7,113 bases of DNA from the NCBI GenBank assembly GCA_017881765.1, contig JADGQN010000249.1, positions 1 through 7,113 of the forward strand, read 5' to 3'. A program made the position numbers and the translations under genes. Under the pieces are notes generated by a model, which ran no database searches, was not told the origin of the DNA, and saw only the letters and a program-made list of their open reading frames with translations. The stretch is from Syntrophobacterales bacterium (GTDB lineage: Bacteria; Desulfobacterota; Syntrophorhabdia; Syntrophorhabdales; WCHB1-27). This document shows, piece by piece, positions 6,520 through 7,113 of the stretch. The first letter of the stretch is position 1. Every line of letters begins with the position of its first letter.

Positions 6520-6877
6520 TGTCGCCCTCATCCTCCTCATTTTTATCACCGATCTCGATCACAAGGTCTTTGATGTGCCCGCCGGGAAACGTGAGCGGGT
6601 CGATAGTAAGGGCCGCTCCCGGCTTCACCAGTGTGATGCATGCAAATCTTCTTTTCCCGTCTATGCGCATCAGGCAGGATCGGCACATTTGCAGGCCGCA
6701 GCAGAAACTCCTGAAGCTGAGCGTCGGATCAATTTCTTGCTGGATCCTGTTCAGGAGCACGAGGGCGGATATCTCCTCCTCGACCGGCACCAGATACTCC
6801 TGGTAGCGCGGCTCCTTGTCAGAGTCCGGGTCAAATCTGAAAACCTTTGCACTGATAGTATTGCCCAATACATCCAT
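6506..6877 (-). CDS. Short 2Fe-2S ferredoxin-type subunit resembling the N-terminal domain of SdhB/FrdB
   Basis: This 123-residue protein matches only the first (plant-type ferredoxin) domain of succinate dehydrogenase/fumarate reductase iron-sulfur subunits. C60, C65, C68 and C80 give the C-x4-C-x2-C-x11-C spacing for a 2Fe-2S cluster, within the context SFRSFCC...RIDGKRRFAC. C59 is an extra neighbouring cysteine. TIDPLTFPGG (91-100) and IKDLVIEIGD correspond to the segment that links to the second domain in SdhB, but the protein ends there with an acidic tail (111-123) and lacks the 3Fe-4S/4Fe-4S domain. ATG 6877 has GGAGG 7 nt upstream and lies 2 nt after the flavoprotein stop; the longer upstream in-frame extension overlaps that gene and is not conserved-looking. 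It probably relays electrons between the flavoprotein and an unidentified partner. It sits in the cytoplasm, or at the membrane if a partner anchors it. Confidence 0.88.
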   Translation of the reverse strand: MDVLGNTISAKVFRFDPDSDKEPRYQEYLVPVEEEISALVLLNRIQQEIDPTLSFRSFCCGLQMCRSCLMRIDGKRRFACITLVKPGAALTIDPLTFPGGHIKDLVIEIGDKNEEDEGDNDHS

Positions 6878-6879
6878 TG

Positions 6880-7113
6880 TTAAGCCTCCGGCCTCAGGTA
6901 GTCGAGAGCAACCGGCGTAGAGCCGACCGCCAGCTTTCCCCCTTCGAGCTTCACTGTTGTGTGGCGCAGCCACGCGCCGTTATTCTCCTGTTGAAAATCG
7001 GATCGGTAGTGGAACCCGCGGCTTTCTTCCCGCGCCAGTGCCGAGTGAGCGATGATCCGTGCCGCCTCTACTACGTAAGGGAACTCGATGGCCCTTATCC
7101 ATTCAAGGTTGAG
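6880..7113 (-). CDS. FAD-dependent fumarate reductase/succinate dehydrogenase-type flavoprotein, C-terminal end (partial)
   Basis: Only the last 77 residues and the TAA stop are in the window; the reading frame continues past the right edge. The fragment carries the C-terminal helical domain hallmark of SdhA/FrdA/L-aspartate oxidase-type flavoproteins: ALAREESRGFHYRSDF (25-40 of the fragment) followed by WLRHT (48-52), then KLEGGKLAVGS (56-66). Together with the 2Fe-2S gene starting 2 nt later, this suggests an oxidoreductase that interconverts a saturated and an alpha,beta-unsaturated carboxylic acid. The dehydratase genes next in line would act on the same double bond. The FAD-binding and active-site parts are not visible, so fumarate/succinate, adenylylsulfate-type or other acids cannot be separated, although the SRG-x-H-x-R-x-D pattern favours the succinate/fumarate group. 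Confidence 0.85.
   Translation of the reverse strand, partial: LNLEWIRAIEFPYVVEAARIIAHSALAREESRGFHYRSDFQQENNGAWLRHTTVKLEGGKLAVGSTPVALDYLRPEA

Noticed and set aside
5614..6573. Plus-strand open frame of 319 codons opposite the dehydratase large subunit
   Set aside because: It mirrors a clearly conserved minus-strand gene, shows no recognisable motif and has no credible ribosome-binding site; an antisense shadow in GC-rich coding DNA.
6506..6973. Longer 155-residue start for the 2Fe-2S protein
   Set aside because: The extra 32 residues overlap the flavoprotein's conserved C-terminus in another frame, whereas ATG 6877 has a good Shine-Dalgarno at 7 nt and matches the domain start.

Overview
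This window reads as seven genes, all on the minus strand, so transcription runs from high to low coordinates. The base composition (roughly mid-50s % GC by eye), near-consensus Shine-Dalgarno sequences, TTG and GTG starts and the gene content fit a Gram-negative anaerobe. A syntrophic or sulfate-reducing Desulfobacterota-type lineage is my best guess, but it is an inference from style and content and no phylogenetic marker is present.

Layout in transcription order. (1) 7113-6880: C-terminal end of a fumarate reductase/succinate dehydrogenase-type flavoprotein, cut by the window edge. (2) 6877-6506: a short stand-alone 2Fe-2S protein equivalent to only the N-terminal domain of SdhB/FrdB. (3) 6519-5260 and (4) 5259-4768: large and small subunits of an aconitase-superfamily hydro-lyase of the isopropylmalate/homoaconitate/dimethylmalate dehydratase type. 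These four are packed with gaps or overlaps of 2, -14 and 0 nt and use ATG starts. (5) A 148-nt gap follows, holding a large imperfect inverted repeat built from heptamers and a hairpin that buries a ribosome-binding site. (6) 4619-2568 hyuA and 2390-639 hyuB: the two subunits of a hydantoinase/5-oxoprolinase-family ATP-dependent enzyme. Both start with TTG and are separated by a 177-nt AT-rich gap with degenerate short repeats. (7) After another 197 nt, with a good sigma-70-type promoter, a nitroreductase-family flavoprotein starts at a GTG at 441 and runs off the left edge.

Working model (inference): the flavoprotein plus 2Fe-2S protein interconvert a saturated and an alpha,beta-unsaturated di- or tricarboxylic acid. 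The aconitase-like pair adds or removes water across that double bond. HyuAB performs an ATP-dependent step on a cyclic amide/imide or a related carbonyl compound that feeds the module. Together this looks like a catabolic route for an unidentified compound, possibly an N-heterocycle-derived acid. The substrate cannot be fixed from sequence alone.

The most noteworthy non-coding signal lies upstream of hyuA. A perfect 7-bp CTCCTCC/GGAGGAG hairpin sequesters the Shine-Dalgarno sequence, and its outer 3 nt are shared with the end of the long stem. The two structures therefore compete, which suggests translational control of hyuA.
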